Of a DNA stretch of 64,000 nucleotides, positions 51,881 to 61,813 are shown one piece after another. Position 1 is the stretch's first letter, and each line of letters begins with the position of its first letter. The notes under the pieces are model-generated. The model was given only the letters and a program-made list of their open reading frames with translations. It was not told where the DNA came from and did no database searches. Source of the DNA: Ardenticatenaceae bacterium (lineage in GTDB: Bacteria > Chloroflexota > Anaerolineae > Promineifilales > Promineifilaceae); the NCBI GenBank assembly GCA_020634565.1, contig JACKBN010000015.1:1-64000 (forward strand), given 5' to 3'. Made by a program: the position numbers and the translations under genes.

Positions 51881-54151
51881 CTATTGTTGGTGGAGCTGTA
51901 GCTGTCCATCTTTACCTTCTATTTTTACACGCTTGTTGGCAATTGTGAACTCGGCTTTGCAGGCGTCGGGTCTGGTTTTGAGTACAAGCGTTTTGCCATC
52001 TTGGGTGATTTCAGTAATTTCGGCCGTGCTGTAATTGAGCACAATATCGTCGTTGAGTTGCCAGCCGAGCGGTAAAATGAGCCCCTGACGGGCGGGCAGA
52101 TGGATGGGATGGCCGCCGAACAGCGGTTCGTTTTTGTATTCAACTGTGGTGTTGACGGGATCGTCCTGATAATTGTTGAGAAATAAGAAACGGCCGTTTT
52201 CCCCCACACTGATTCGCGCATCCACCCATTCACTCAGCTTGAACAGCGGCTGGCAATCCATCTGCAAGGCGAGTTGGTGCACGATGTCGATGTCGTCCAG
52301 CGTGTTGGCGGCGATGGCGGCGCCCAGCAGCAGCACCTGACCCAGGCCTAACTTTTTGCGGAAGCCGACGGTACGGCCGTTGCTAGCGGTGGCAAAAACG
52401 GCGTCAAGCTGGCCGGTGTAGGTTTCGACAAAGCTGGCGGGCACGTCGTGGTGGTTGAAAACGGCGAGCGTGTCTTGGGTGAACGGCCGTCCGCCAGACA
52501 CGGTTTCGATGCTCAACGCTTCCTGCAAAATGGTGCAGGGTGTGTGATCGAACGTTTCTGCGCAGATGCGGCCAACGAGAATGAGTTTGCCGCCCTGCTT
52601 GACATAATCAACTAGCTTTTGCTGCACCTCGGTGGGGCATTGTTTTTCGATCATCAGCCACAAAAGAGGGGCATCGGCTGGATTTAGTCTGGTGCGGGTG
52701 AGTTCGAGCATGGTGAACGGCCGTTGCGTTAGCGCTAGTCCACGCGCCAGCATGTCACACAAAATGACCTCGCGCTGGTGGGTAATGATGTTGGTGGCTT
52801 CTTGCGTGAATTCGTTGTTGATTTCCGTCATGAAGTGGTCCAGCAAAAAGCCGATGGTGGTGACGGTTTCCGGCTGGGCGGTGATGAGGTCGGTGCCGTA
52901 GCTGTGCAGGACGCTGGAGAGCTTGGGATAGCGGAAATAATGTTTGCGCAGGGTGCCATCTTTGCGCACCGGATGGCCCCAATCGTGCCGCTTCACGGGG
53001 CTGAGCACGGGGTCATTTTCGCCGTCGAAGAAGAGGTAATGGTTGATGGCCCGCATCCCGGTGGAAATACAGAGCCGCGTGTGCAAATCGTAAAATGAGG
53101 TTTGGCCATTGCTGAAATCGTTGTTGCCGCCCGCCTGGAACTCAACGGAAAAGAGCGCCTGCTCCTTGTTTTGCAGCGCTTTGGTGGTTTCATTCACAAA
53201 CAGCAGCTGGTGGAAATTGCCCTCGCTGATCGACAATGGGTAGACGTCGGTAGCGCTGATCATGCCGTCCATTTCCATCACTTCAACCAGCTGCGACAGA
53301 CCGATGGGGAACGTTTTGCCGCCGTTCATGAAGCCATGAATGTTGACGATGGGCGGGACTTCCATGCCGTTGGCCTGGGCTTCGTGCCACAAAAATTGCA
53401 TGTATTCGCGTAGGTAGTCGCGGTAAAAGTGGCGGTAATCTGCGGCGATTTGCGCGCCGTGCGCCTCGCTGGGTTGCATAATTTCCTGGCGCACAAATTT
53501 GGGCAAATGATTAGTAGGATAGCGGCTGGGCAGCGCCTCGCCATAAACTTTATGTAAATAATTCACAAAGCGGGCGACCGTGTTGGGATTGGTGTCGAAG
53601 ATGTTGCGCACCCAATGCGGCATGCTCATTTCGTTATCGAGCTGGACCATGATGATACGGCCGTTCCTCGTAATTTGCCGGGGCGTGAGCACCGCAAAAA
53701 CCGCCTCGTACCATTTGGCAACACAGGCCAGAAAATCGGGGTGCAGGTAGCTGGCGATGTTTTGAATTTCCTGCCGCTGGTTGACAAAAGCGACCTGCGG
53801 ATAGTTGCTGAACACCCAGGGCGGAATCCCTTCGTTGATCGTTTCGGCCATGATGTAGGGGCCAGGCCGGGCGATGATCAAAAAGCCCATCTCTGCCGCC
53901 AAATCGAGGAAGCCAGCGAGATCACGCATGGGGTGGCTGTGCCCGTCGAAATCGGAGCTGTTTTCTGTTAGCTGGTGCCACAGCCAGGGGATGTAGGTGG
54001 CCACGCTGTTAAAGCCCGCCACTTTGAGCAGGCTGAGCCGGTGCGCCCACTGGTCTTTGGGCGTGCGGAAGTAGTGGAATTCGCCTGCCTGGATGAGTTG
54101 GGGCTGGTCGTTGAGGTAGAAACGGCCGTCTTTCGCGTAAAAATTAGGCAT
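51881..54151 (-). CDS. Glycoside hydrolase family 35-like beta-galactosidase
   Basis: The 756-residue protein has the GH35 barrel: LIQAGEFHYFRTPKDQWAHR, GFNSVATYIPWLWHQ, LIIARPGPYIMAETINEGIP and NGRIIMVQLDNEMSMPHW, with the acid/base Glu in DNE, and ALFSVEFQAGGNNDFSNGQ with the candidate nucleophile Glu. Its C-terminal 350 residues include a glutamine-amidotransferase-like beta-galactosidase domain (KLILVGRICAETF) and beta-sandwiches. It lacks a signal peptide. Its ATG lies within the end of the upstream GH144-like gene (8-bp overlap, ATGCCTAA), so translation is coupled. Specificity for beta-galactosides is not assured in this subfamily; the locus context points to a gluco- or mixed substrate. 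Confidence 0.83.
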   Translation of the reverse strand: MPNFYAKDGRFYLNDQPQLIQAGEFHYFRTPKDQWAHRLSLLKVAGFNSVATYIPWLWHQLTENSSDFDGHSHPMRDLAGFLDLAAEMGFLIIARPGPYIMAETINEGIPPWVFSNYPQVAFVNQRQEIQNIASYLHPDFLACVAKWYEAVFAVLTPRQITRNGRIIMVQLDNEMSMPHWVRNIFDTNPNTVARFVNYLHKVYGEALPSRYPTNHLPKFVRQEIMQPSEAHGAQIAADYRHFYRDYLREYMQFLWHEAQANGMEVPPIVNIHGFMNGGKTFPIGLSQLVEVMEMDGMISATDVYPLSISEGNFHQLLFVNETTKALQNKEQALFSVEFQAGGNNDFSNGQTSFYDLHTRLCISTGMRAINHYLFFDGENDPVLSPVKRHDWGHPVRKDGTLRKHYFRYPKLSSVLHSYGTDLITAQPETVTTIGFLLDHFMTEINNEFTQEATNIITHQREVILCDMLARGLALTQRPFTMLELTRTRLNPADAPLLWLMIEKQCPTEVQQKLVDYVKQGGKLILVGRICAETFDHTPCTILQEALSIETVSGGRPFTQDTLAVFNHHDVPASFVETYTGQLDAVFATASNGRTVGFRKKLGLGQVLLLGAAIAANTLDDIDIVHQLALQMDCQPLFKLSEWVDARISVGENGRFLFLNNYQDDPVNTTVEYKNEPLFGGHPIHLPARQGLILPLGWQLNDDIVLNYSTAEITEITQDGKTLVLKTRPDACKAEFTIANKRVKIEGKDGQLQLHQQ

Positions 54152-55388
54152 CTTGACCTTGTTCTCGTTTGGTGAAGCCCAAAATAGCCAGCGCCTGCTG
54201 GATGGTAGGGCTGTTGGTGTAAGTGTTCCAGATGAGTCCGGTGAGATAATTTTCGATCATTAGCATCGAGCACCCTTTGTCGATGCCGTAAAGCGATTGA
54301 CTGTACCAGGGCGGCGACACCGCCAGATTGTACGCATCGTAAAAGCCGTACGGCCCCCAGGTTTGTGGCTGCTCGCGGTAGAGATAATCGATCATCGCCA
54401 GCGTGTGCTCTGGCGTGAAGGGCAGTGAGGAAAGCGCGCCGTAAATGGAAACGGTGCCGTTGGGTTTGGGCGGGTGCAGGCTGGGCGTGCTGCCGGAAAC
54501 GTCGTAACCCCAGGGGCTGTCGCCGCAGCTGATGCCCCAGCTTTTGGCGTGGTACGTAGGGAACTGGTCTGCATTTTTCAGGCAAAAGGCGCGATTGGCT
54601 AGCGTGGCCAGCCGCGTGTTGGCAAACCAATCCACGCCGTCCGGGTCCAGATAGCGAGCGGTGTCCAGCCATGCTTCGCTGAACTGGTAGGCAAACAGGT
54701 TGCCACCGGGGTTGATGATGATGTTCTGTCCCTCAAACTCGCCCAAATCGCGGGAAAAGCCGTGGTAGAGCTGACGTGCCGTCTCTGCATCCAGTTGGGG
54801 GGCGGCTTGCAGGTACATCATTTTTTGTTCAGCAGCCATGTGCCATTGGTAAATGTAGCCTGGATCGCCATTGACATAATCTCCATCCTTGTCGGGATTG
54901 TAGGCCATGCGGAAGAGCGTTTTGCCCTCTTTGGTAAAGACGATGAAGCGCCAATCAACGCGGTCCAGCAGTGCCTGAGCCAGTGCGGAAATTTCCGCGT
55001 CTTGAAAATAGGCGGCGGCGGTGATGACGCCGTTGAGGCAGAGGGCGGTGTCGATGGTGGAGTATTCGCATTTGCGGATTCTTTTGCCGCTGGTCATGTC
55101 TAAAAAGTGGGCAAAAAAGCCGCGATGGTGGCTGGCGTGGTGCAGCAAGGTGTGCAGCGTTTGCCGCACAATCGCTTGCGCTTCGTCTTGGCTGAGGTAG
55201 CCGCGTTCCGCACCAATCACCCAGGCAGACAGGGCAAAGCCGACAGAGGCGATGGAAGCGACTTCTGGCTTTTTGGTGCTGTCTACCGTGAGGCCAAAGC
55301 CGGGGCTGCCGGGCTGGCGGTTGGTGAACTGGTAGAAGAAATCGAAGGAGCCTTTTAGCTCGTGGTGGAGGATGGTTTGGGTGTCCAT
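54144..55388 (-). CDS. Cytoplasmic GH144-like (PF10091) glycosidase
   Basis: The 414-residue protein is an (alpha/alpha)6 barrel of the PF10091 'glycoamylase' family, which includes GH144 endo-beta-1,2-glucanases. Family segments are GSFDFFYQFTNRQPGSPGFG, VASIASVGFALSAWVIGAER, CEYSTIDTALCLNGVITAAA, WHMAAEQKMMYLQAAPQ and FAYQFSEAWLDTARYLDPDG; the Asp in STIDTAL and Glu in AAEQ are plausible active-site acids. It has no signal peptide and is thus probably intracellular, unlike its paralogue at 56426-57784. The two share the same motif order. Beta-1,2-glucan as substrate is inferred only from the family. It overlaps the GH35 gene start by 8 bp. Confidence 0.82.
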   Translation of the reverse strand: MDTQTILHHELKGSFDFFYQFTNRQPGSPGFGLTVDSTKKPEVASIASVGFALSAWVIGAERGYLSQDEAQAIVRQTLHTLLHHASHHRGFFAHFLDMTSGKRIRKCEYSTIDTALCLNGVITAAAYFQDAEISALAQALLDRVDWRFIVFTKEGKTLFRMAYNPDKDGDYVNGDPGYIYQWHMAAEQKMMYLQAAPQLDAETARQLYHGFSRDLGEFEGQNIIINPGGNLFAYQFSEAWLDTARYLDPDGVDWFANTRLATLANRAFCLKNADQFPTYHAKSWGISCGDSPWGYDVSGSTPSLHPPKPNGTVSIYGALSSLPFTPEHTLAMIDYLYREQPQTWGPYGFYDAYNLAVSPPWYSQSLYGIDKGCSMLMIENYLTGLIWNTYTNSPTIQQALAILGFTKREQGQDA

Positions 55389-55430
55389 GGTTGAAAGGTG
55401 TGAGGGAAACGGCCGTAACCAATCACCCTC

Positions 55431-56414
55431 TCACTTACCCCCATAATTTTTTGTGGATGATTCGCGGGGAATCAGCTTGGTGGGAATGCGCTCCGCTTTC
55501 GGAAAATCACTGTCGTTTTCCAGCACGTCGATGAGTTGGTTCGCCGCGGCTGCGCCCCAGGAAAAGCGGGACATGCCCACCGTGGTCAGGCTGGGCTGCA
55601 AATATTTGGCAATTTTAATGTCGTCAAAGCCCACCACGCCGATATCTTCCGGGGCGCTGAGATTGTGCTCTTTCATAGCGCGCATAAAGCCGATGGCCAT
55701 CTGGTCGTTGTTGCAGAACACGGCATCGGGCAGCTCCTGGCTCTCGATGATGGCTTGCGCGACCTGGTAGCCGGATTTTTCGGTGAAATTCCCTTTGTAG
55801 CGGCTTACCGCAACACTGTTTTTCTCTGCCTCCTCTAAAAATGCTCTCGTTCGTTCCTCATTGTCAAATGAATCGGATGCGCCGGTAACCAGCGCCAGGC
55901 GGCGAGCGCCTTGCTCATACAGGTGGTAGAAAGCTTCACGCGCGCCGTGCTTGTTGTCTAGCAGCATGGGAAACAAATAGTCGGATTCCAGGTGGCGATC
56001 CAGCACCACAATGGGGAATTTTTTGGAGGCCAGTTTGAGGATGGTATCGCTGTCGATCTTCCAGTCGAAGACGATGGCCCCATCTACCTGCCGCTGCGTG
56101 AGCACCTTGCGCTTGGTCCAGCTTTCCGGGCAAACAATCATCTCGTAGTCGGTTTGGATGACGGCATCGTGGATGCCTTCCAAAATTTCTTCGTAGAACG
56201 AGCCGCCAAAGCTGGTGATGAAGACGCCGATGGTGGAGGTTTTGCGCTTTTTCAGGTTGCGGGCGAAGGCGTTGGGGTGGTAGTTCAGCTCTTTGGCCAC
56301 CTGGAGGATATGTTTGCGCGTCTCGTCGCTAATGGTGCCGGTTCCGTTGATAGCGTAGGATACGGCCGTAACGCTCACCTTTGCATGTTTGGCGACATCT
56401 TTGATGGTTGTCAT
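55431..56414 (-). CDS. LacI-family transcriptional regulator
   Basis: The 327-residue protein starts with the LacI helix-turn-helix TTIKDVAKHAKVSVTAVSYA and hinge region INGTGTISDETRKHILQVAK. It continues with a periplasmic-binding-protein-like sensor domain (TIGVFITSFGGSFYEEILEG ... LPDAVFCNNDQMAIGFMRAM ... IGVVGFDDIKIAKYLQPSLT). Such repressors or activators bind sugars or sugar phosphates. It is embedded in the minus-strand carbohydrate locus, 11 bp after the extracellular GH144-like gene and 42 bp before the cytoplasmic one, and most likely controls the whole locus. The ATG at 56414 has no strong ribosome binding site. Confidence 0.95.
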   Translation of the reverse strand: MTTIKDVAKHAKVSVTAVSYAINGTGTISDETRKHILQVAKELNYHPNAFARNLKKRKTSTIGVFITSFGGSFYEEILEGIHDAVIQTDYEMIVCPESWTKRKVLTQRQVDGAIVFDWKIDSDTILKLASKKFPIVVLDRHLESDYLFPMLLDNKHGAREAFYHLYEQGARRLALVTGASDSFDNEERTRAFLEEAEKNSVAVSRYKGNFTEKSGYQVAQAIIESQELPDAVFCNNDQMAIGFMRAMKEHNLSAPEDIGVVGFDDIKIAKYLQPSLTTVGMSRFSWGAAAANQLIDVLENDSDFPKAERIPTKLIPRESSTKNYGGK

Positions 56415-56425
56415 GAAATTTTCTG

Positions 56426-57784
56426 CTATTCCTCTTTTGTCAGGCCCAATCGGCTCAAGCCGTTCAAAATCTGCTCGTTGGACATGGTGATTTGGTACAC
56501 CATGTCGCTTTGGTAGTTGGCCAGCATGAGCAAGCTAATGCCTTTGTCGATGCCGATCACGTCGGAGGCAAACCACTCTTCGCTGAGATTGTACGCGTCT
56601 AAAAAGCCGTACTCCCCTTGCAGCGCGTCGATGGAGTAATAGTTGAGCATGGCCCGCTTGGCCGCGTCCGGCACAAAAATGATGGAGCCGATGGCCCCGG
56701 CGGGTGGAATCGTGTCATCAATTTTGTGCGAGTTGTTGTCGAAACCGGACGGCGGTGCGCCGTAGAGCCCATTGTACCCGTCTGGGCCGTCGGAGGCTGT
56801 CAGCCCCCAGGCGTCAGGGCCAAGGGTGGTGTACATCTCGTCGTTGGCGAGGGCAAAATCCACCTGCGCCTGGGACGCGGTTACGGAATTGACGAACCAG
56901 TTGACCCCTTCGGTGTCGCTGTAGCCGCGGAAATCGATCCAGGCGTGGCTGAATTGGTAGGTGAAAATGGAGCCAAACCAGGAGTGGATGAAGCCGTCGC
57001 CATCGCCGTATTTGCCATAGTGGCGGTTGAAGGTGTAGTAGGGGGTCTCGTCGATGGGATGCGTGTTTGAACCGGCGGCGAGTACGTAGAGCATGAGCTG
57101 CTCGGCGTAAAAGTCCCAATGGCCGCCGTATCCTTCGCCGGGGCGGTAGGCCATGTAGAACATGTTGCGCGATTCATCCAAAAACCAGGGCCAGTTCACC
57201 TCGTCGTAAATTTGCTGCGCTTTTTCCTGAATCTCGCCGCCAAAATATTGCCCGGCGGTGACGACGCCCATCATGAGAATGGCGGTGTCGATGGAGGAAA
57301 CTTCGCTTTGCCAGGCGCGTTCGCCGGTGGCCATGTCTACGAAATGGTAGTAGAAGCCTTCGGTGCGATCCATGTTGAGCAAGGTGTCCAGCGTGCCGTT
57401 GACGCGCTCGTAGCCCTCGTCGTAGGTGATGTACCCTTTTTCGATGCCGATGGGGTAGGCGGTGAGGCCAAAGCCGACGGAGGCGATGCTGGCGATGCCG
57501 GGAGAGCCGGGGAAGCGGTCACGGATGAGGCCGTAGCCGGGGCTGTCGGGATCAGTGTTGGCCTGTTCCCAGAAGAAGTTAAATGCGCCGCGCATTTCGT
57601 ACTCGATTACTTCGTCAACAGGGTCGGGAACCGGAGTGGCTGTGGGGGGAACGGCCGTTGCCATCACAGTTGGTTCTGCGGTGGGCGGTACGGTGGCGGT
57701 TGCGGCTTCTGGTGTGGCCTCCGCCGAACTGCATCCAATGAGCAGAAGGAGCAAAACAAAGAGCGCAATTAATTTTTTATTCAC
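56426..57784 (-). CDS. Extracellular GH144-like (PF10091) lipoprotein glycosidase
   Basis: I place the start at GTG 57784, because it gives a perfect lipoprotein signal peptide (NKKLIALFVLLLLLIGC, Cys18) and GGGGA lies upstream. The product is 452 residues. After a Thr/Pro-rich linker comes the PF10091 barrel: GAFNFFWEQANTDPDSPGYG, IASIASVGFGLTAYPIGIEK, SEVSSIDTAILMMGVVTAGQ, WDFYAEQLMLYVLAAGSN and FTYQFSHAWIDFRGYSDTEG. It would act at the cell surface to cut a polymer, possibly beta-1,2-glucan, for uptake by the adjacent ABC permeases. Its start overlaps the end of the upstream permease gene by 8 bp, indicating coupled translation. Confidence 0.85.
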   Translation of the reverse strand: MNKKLIALFVLLLLLIGCSSAEATPEAATATVPPTAEPTVMATAVPPTATPVPDPVDEVIEYEMRGAFNFFWEQANTDPDSPGYGLIRDRFPGSPGIASIASVGFGLTAYPIGIEKGYITYDEGYERVNGTLDTLLNMDRTEGFYYHFVDMATGERAWQSEVSSIDTAILMMGVVTAGQYFGGEIQEKAQQIYDEVNWPWFLDESRNMFYMAYRPGEGYGGHWDFYAEQLMLYVLAAGSNTHPIDETPYYTFNRHYGKYGDGDGFIHSWFGSIFTYQFSHAWIDFRGYSDTEGVNWFVNSVTASQAQVDFALANDEMYTTLGPDAWGLTASDGPDGYNGLYGAPPSGFDNNSHKIDDTIPPAGAIGSIIFVPDAAKRAMLNYYSIDALQGEYGFLDAYNLSEEWFASDVIGIDKGISLLMLANYQSDMVYQITMSNEQILNGLSRLGLTKEE

Positions 57785-58709
57785 CGGCAATCCCCGATCT
57801 TTCAACAGATTCAACAAACCATTTTTGCAAAATAAAATACATCGCCAGCAGCGGCAAGATGTTCAAAAAGGTGCCGCTCAGCTTCACCGCCTCGTTCAGC
57901 CGGTCGAAAATGTTGACCGTGCCGGGCGGGTACAGATTTTCATACGCCTGCACAAATTTGGAGAGCTGCATCGGCAATGACTGAATACCGCCTTCCAAAA
58001 AGATGACGGTGAGGTAGGTTTCGTTCCAGTACCAGACGGTGGAAAAGATGATGGAAATGATGTAGGCGGGAACGGCCGCTGGCAGGGCAATGCGAAAAAA
58101 TATCTGGAAGCTGGACGCGCCGTCCAAGCGAGCCGCCTCTTCCAACGCTTTGGGTAGGGACAAAAACGTCTGGTAGAAGATCAAAATGAAGATGGCGCTT
58201 TTGAAGCCTTGGCCAGCGATGGCGGGCAAAATGAGGGCGTAAATGTTGCCCAGCAGGCCAAATTCCCGGTAGGTGAGCATTTGCGGAATGACGGTGTTTT
58301 GCGCGGGAATGATGAAGGTGGCCAGGATGAGCGCGAAGACCAGCTTCTTGCCGGGAAAGCGGTAGCGGGCCAGACCATAACCCACGAGTGAGCAAACGGC
58401 CGTTTGAAACAAAGACGGCACCACACTAATCAGAATCGACGAGGCGACTTTGCTGGGATAATCCAGAACCTGATACGCCTTTTGGTAATTGCCCGCGTAA
58501 AACTGTGTGGGAATCCATTGCACCATCGGGTTGAGCAAATCGCTGGGGCTTTTCATGCTGGTGACAAACATGAACAGCAGCGGATACAGGTAAATGAAGC
58601 CAATGGCGATGAGCAGCAGGTAGAGCATGATGTTGAAAATCAGCCCGTAGCTGGTGCGGCTGCCAAAGAAAAAATTCCTTACCTGATCTCGGTTAAGTCG
58701 TTTCATCAT
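57777..58709 (-). CDS. Carbohydrate ABC transporter permease, MalG type
   Basis: The 310-residue protein has six membrane helices and the EAA loop EEAARLDGASSFQIFFRIAL, which docks the ATPase. The N-terminal start MMKRLNRDQVRNFF and first helix ILMYLLLIAIGFIYLYPLLF fit the CUT1 subfamily (MalG/LacG). It forms a heterodimer with the product of the adjacent upstream permease gene (6-bp gap). No ATPase gene is in the window; CUT1 systems often share a distant MsmK/UgpC-type ATPase. Start ATG 58709. Confidence 0.94.
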   Translation of the reverse strand: MMKRLNRDQVRNFFFGSRTSYGLIFNIMLYLLLIAIGFIYLYPLLFMFVTSMKSPSDLLNPMVQWIPTQFYAGNYQKAYQVLDYPSKVASSILISVVPSLFQTAVCSLVGYGLARYRFPGKKLVFALILATFIIPAQNTVIPQMLTYREFGLLGNIYALILPAIAGQGFKSAIFILIFYQTFLSLPKALEEAARLDGASSFQIFFRIALPAAVPAYIISIIFSTVWYWNETYLTVIFLEGGIQSLPMQLSKFVQAYENLYPPGTVNIFDRLNEAVKLSGTFLNILPLLAMYFILQKWFVESVERSGIAGE

Positions 58710-58715
58710 AAAAAA

Positions 58716-59606
58716 TTATCCGTACTGTCGGTTGGCGCGATAGCTCAGCAAGAAATAAACAATCCCCAGCAGCAAAATAAGCACGAAGAAGTACAAAAAT
58801 GACATGGCGCTGGCGTAGCCAATGCCGCCTTCCACGGCGTACGTCTGGCTGGTGATGTATTTCACCACTTTGTTCTCGGAAAAATGGGAGAGGGTGATGA
58901 TGGTGTACACGGCCACGATGAGCGTGGTGGTAGAGAGCGAGGGCAGCGTAATTTTCCAGAACGCTTCCCAGGCGGATGCGCCGTCAATGGCGGCGGCTTC
59001 GTAAATGCTGCCGTCAATTTTTTGCAGGCTGGAGAGGTAAATCAGGATTTGCACCCCGGAAAACCAGAGAATCAGGATGAATGAGGTGAGCAAATATTCG
59101 ATGGGATTCTGCAAGTAGCGGGGCAATCCTTGCAAAAAGAGGGTCATCGATTCAGAAATCTCGACGCCGGGCACGGTGGCTGCGCCTTGGGCCACCAGCT
59201 CTTGAATAACCGGGCCGCTGGTGATGACCACGGGCAAAAAGAAGATGGTGCGGAAGAGCCCCTTAAACTTGAAATCCAGGTTCAAAAAGAGGGCGATGAT
59301 GATGGAAAAGATGATGATGATCGGTACGGAAACGAGCGTTTCAATGGCGTATTCGATGAGCAACTGCACAAAAGTGGGATCGGTGAAGAGGGCGCGAGTG
59401 TAGTTTTGCCACTCGATGAAGCTGAGGTCGATGCCGGTGGCGGAAATGGTGACCTGGTTCAGGCTGTAGTAGAGCGTTTCCAGCAAGGGGTAGAGGGTGA
59501 AGGCGGCAAAGCCCACAATCCAGATGCCTACAAACAGGTAGCCGGACAGCGCTTCACGGGTGCGGTATTTCATCTCGCGTTGGCCGAAGGGGCGGGGTCG
59601 GTTCAT
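58716..59606 (-). CDS. Carbohydrate ABC transporter permease, MalF type
   Basis: The 296-residue protein has six membrane helices and an EAA loop (YEAAAIDGASAWEAFWKITL), as in CUT1 permeases such as LacF/MalF. It starts with ATG 59606, preceded by GGAGGTGCAGCC. Its ATG overlaps the TGA of the DUF5696 gene (ATGA), so the genes are translationally coupled. With the MalG-type partner it forms the channel for an oligosaccharide; the substrate-binding lipoprotein should lie upstream, outside this window. Confidence 0.94.
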   Translation of the reverse strand: MNRPRPFGQREMKYRTREALSGYLFVGIWIVGFAAFTLYPLLETLYYSLNQVTISATGIDLSFIEWQNYTRALFTDPTFVQLLIEYAIETLVSVPIIIIFSIIIALFLNLDFKFKGLFRTIFFLPVVITSGPVIQELVAQGAATVPGVEISESMTLFLQGLPRYLQNPIEYLLTSFILILWFSGVQILIYLSSLQKIDGSIYEAAAIDGASAWEAFWKITLPSLSTTTLIVAVYTIITLSHFSENKVVKYITSQTYAVEGGIGYASAMSFLYFFVLILLLGIVYFLLSYRANRQYG

Positions 59607-61813
59607 GGCTGCACCTCCGTGATGATGGCGTCTTGGGCGTTGACGGTGAGATTGTTGTAGGTGAAGGGGGAACGGCCGTAATTCACAACAATCTGCTGGC
59701 CGTTGCTGTATGTCACCGCGACTACGTCGTCAGCCAACGCTTCGCGGGCAATGATGTGCGCACCGGTGACTGGTCCTAGCAGGCTGTTGATCCATTGGTA
59801 TGTTTCTTGCACCTCTTGGCCCCATTGGTCATAGGAGGAGGTGTAAATCCAGTTAGAGAAGGTGTCGATAATGTTGACCGTGGCTTCCTGCGTGAGGAAG
59901 TAGGACGGGTAGACGCCGTAATCGACGTGGCGCAGCAAATCGGCGCGGGTGTTGGAAGAGAAGTTAAGCGCCGGACCGTAGTAGGGCACATAGCCAGACA
60001 GGACAATCTGCAAAAAGGGCACGGTTTCGGTGGTGTACAGGTAGCCGCTGTCGCTGATGGGAATGTCGAAGTAGGCTTGCATCTGGCCAAATAGGTAGTC
60101 GTTGGGCAGGTAAAAGCCGGTGTTGACGTCATTTTCCGCCAGCAATGCCTGGTAGCTGGCGATGGCTTGTTCCCGGTTGAGGAAATGATTCTCTTTGAAG
60201 TCGCTGTAGAGCGAGTTGCTGATGCCGTCTAGCGCCCAGCCGGCGTTTAAATCTGCCGTCATGTCATCGCTGAGTCGCGTGTAGGTGTTGGTGAGGGCGT
60301 CCAGGTTGAGGTAGTAGTTAACTTTCTCGCGGTTGTAGCCAATCAGGTTGATGTTGGTGATGGACATGGCCAGATCGCGACGCTCGGAGTAGCCACCGGT
60401 GTACCAGAGGGCGGCTTGCGGATCGAGGTAGAGGTAGAAACGGCCGTTCCCCTCCAAAACATCCGCCACCATCTCATTGATCTCATTCAAATTGCCCAGG
60501 TTGCGATCCAGCCGGAGCGAGCGCGGCGGCATGTCGGATGCACCGAGCGGCTGCCAACCATAGTAAATTACCTCTGCATTGAGCACATCCAACTCGTTGA
60601 GGATGGTGTGCATCTGCTCCACGGTCGTCATGGGAATGAGACGCTCCCAGAACAGCACCGGTTCTTTTTCGCCGCCCAAAAATTCCAGGCGGATGCCGAT
60701 ATCCTCGTTAGGGGCGACGACCTGCTGCAACATGCCGCGGTCCAGCAAATATTGTTGGTAGCTGCGGGCCATGCCCACGTAATCGCTCTCCTCGCCGGTG
60801 AGGAAGCGGTAATGGATAGCAACGTCAAACTGGTTGGTTTCGGGCTGCAAAACGGTGACGCCTGCGCCAGAGCGGTTGGTCGCCTGGAAGTAGCTCTGGT
60901 TGTAGATGAAGGCGTTGTACATGAAGTTGAAGTTGGTGATGATGCCCGCCGGGTGGGCGTGAATCTGCCCGTAGGAGGCCCCTTTTTCCACCACAGCGAT
61001 GTAGGCGTTTTCTTTTTCGCCATGCACCATGCCGATGACGGGGATGCCGAGTTTGTACGGCCGATTTACCAACACATCCCAGGGCAGCGTGCTGATCATG
61101 CCTAAGTCGGCGCCGTAGTAACGGCCGTAAAACATGTTCTGCGCTTTGGTTTCGGCGGCAAACTGGATGAGCGTGCCGGAGCCGTCGGGGAGGAACATGT
61201 AGCCGGGCACGTCAGCGTCGCGGGTCGCGCCAAAAAATGGGTAGACGTACAGCAAACCCAGCCGGAAATCGGGGTTTTCTTCGCGGATGGAGTCCGCGGG
61301 CACTTCTACGCGTACGCCGTCAGCTTCCAGCGTAACGATGAGCTGTAGGGTGATGGATGGCTCCAAAAAGGTGACGGTGGCGGCAAAACCATTTTCGTTG
61401 GTGCTGAAGTCGATGTTGGTTTCCGAATTGGTGATGGAGTTGCGCTCGTCCGTTGCTTTGGGGTCCAAATAATCAATGCTGATGCCGCTTTGGGCAAAGG
61501 CGGTCCAGGTGCGGTTGAGCCGGTCTTCTTCCAGTTTTTCGTCCAGGTTAGAGTACCAAATGTAGCCGCTGCGCTTGTCTACCAGTTGGAAGGCGAGTGA
61601 GGCGCGGTTGGCGTGTAGCTCGAAGGTTTCGTTTTCGGCGACCAGTTCATATTCCCCAACGGTTTCGTCCTGGGCGGCGGGTTTGGAGACGGCCGTTTGT
61701 GAGGCGGGGGTGGTGGGGGTGATAGCGGCTCTCTCCGCCGGACCCTTTGCTACCAAACCTAAAAATAAGCCCATGATCATGAGCCCCATGAGGATGCGTA
61801 AACCCTTAGCCAC
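59603..61813 (-). CDS. DUF5696-type exported protein of a sugar ABC locus
   Basis: The 736-residue protein starts at GTG 61813, within the end of the preceding gene (8-bp overlap). A single N-terminal hydrophobic segment (ILMGLMIMGLFLGLVA) suggests export. The rest matches the pattern of DUF5696: YELVAENETFELHANRASLA, FQLVDKRSGYIWYSNLDEKL, GLLYVYPFFGATRDADVPGY, FLPDGSGTLIQF and NFMYNAFIYNQSYFQ. A TIM-barrel-like middle (RLEFLGGEKEPVLFWERLIP ... VIYYGWQPLGASD) hints at a glycosidase-related fold. Proteins of this kind are repeatedly found beside CUT1 permeases and Yip1 proteins in Firmicutes and Chloroflexota; a biochemical role has not been established to my knowledge. Confidence 0.8.
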   Translation of the reverse strand: MAKGLRILMGLMIMGLFLGLVAKGPAERAAITPTTPASQTAVSKPAAQDETVGEYELVAENETFELHANRASLAFQLVDKRSGYIWYSNLDEKLEEDRLNRTWTAFAQSGISIDYLDPKATDERNSITNSETNIDFSTNENGFAATVTFLEPSITLQLIVTLEADGVRVEVPADSIREENPDFRLGLLYVYPFFGATRDADVPGYMFLPDGSGTLIQFAAETKAQNMFYGRYYGADLGMISTLPWDVLVNRPYKLGIPVIGMVHGEKENAYIAVVEKGASYGQIHAHPAGIITNFNFMYNAFIYNQSYFQATNRSGAGVTVLQPETNQFDVAIHYRFLTGEESDYVGMARSYQQYLLDRGMLQQVVAPNEDIGIRLEFLGGEKEPVLFWERLIPMTTVEQMHTILNELDVLNAEVIYYGWQPLGASDMPPRSLRLDRNLGNLNEINEMVADVLEGNGRFYLYLDPQAALWYTGGYSERRDLAMSITNINLIGYNREKVNYYLNLDALTNTYTRLSDDMTADLNAGWALDGISNSLYSDFKENHFLNREQAIASYQALLAENDVNTGFYLPNDYLFGQMQAYFDIPISDSGYLYTTETVPFLQIVLSGYVPYYGPALNFSSNTRADLLRHVDYGVYPSYFLTQEATVNIIDTFSNWIYTSSYDQWGQEVQETYQWINSLLGPVTGAHIIAREALADDVVAVTYSNGQQIVVNYGRSPFTYNNLTVNAQDAIITEVQP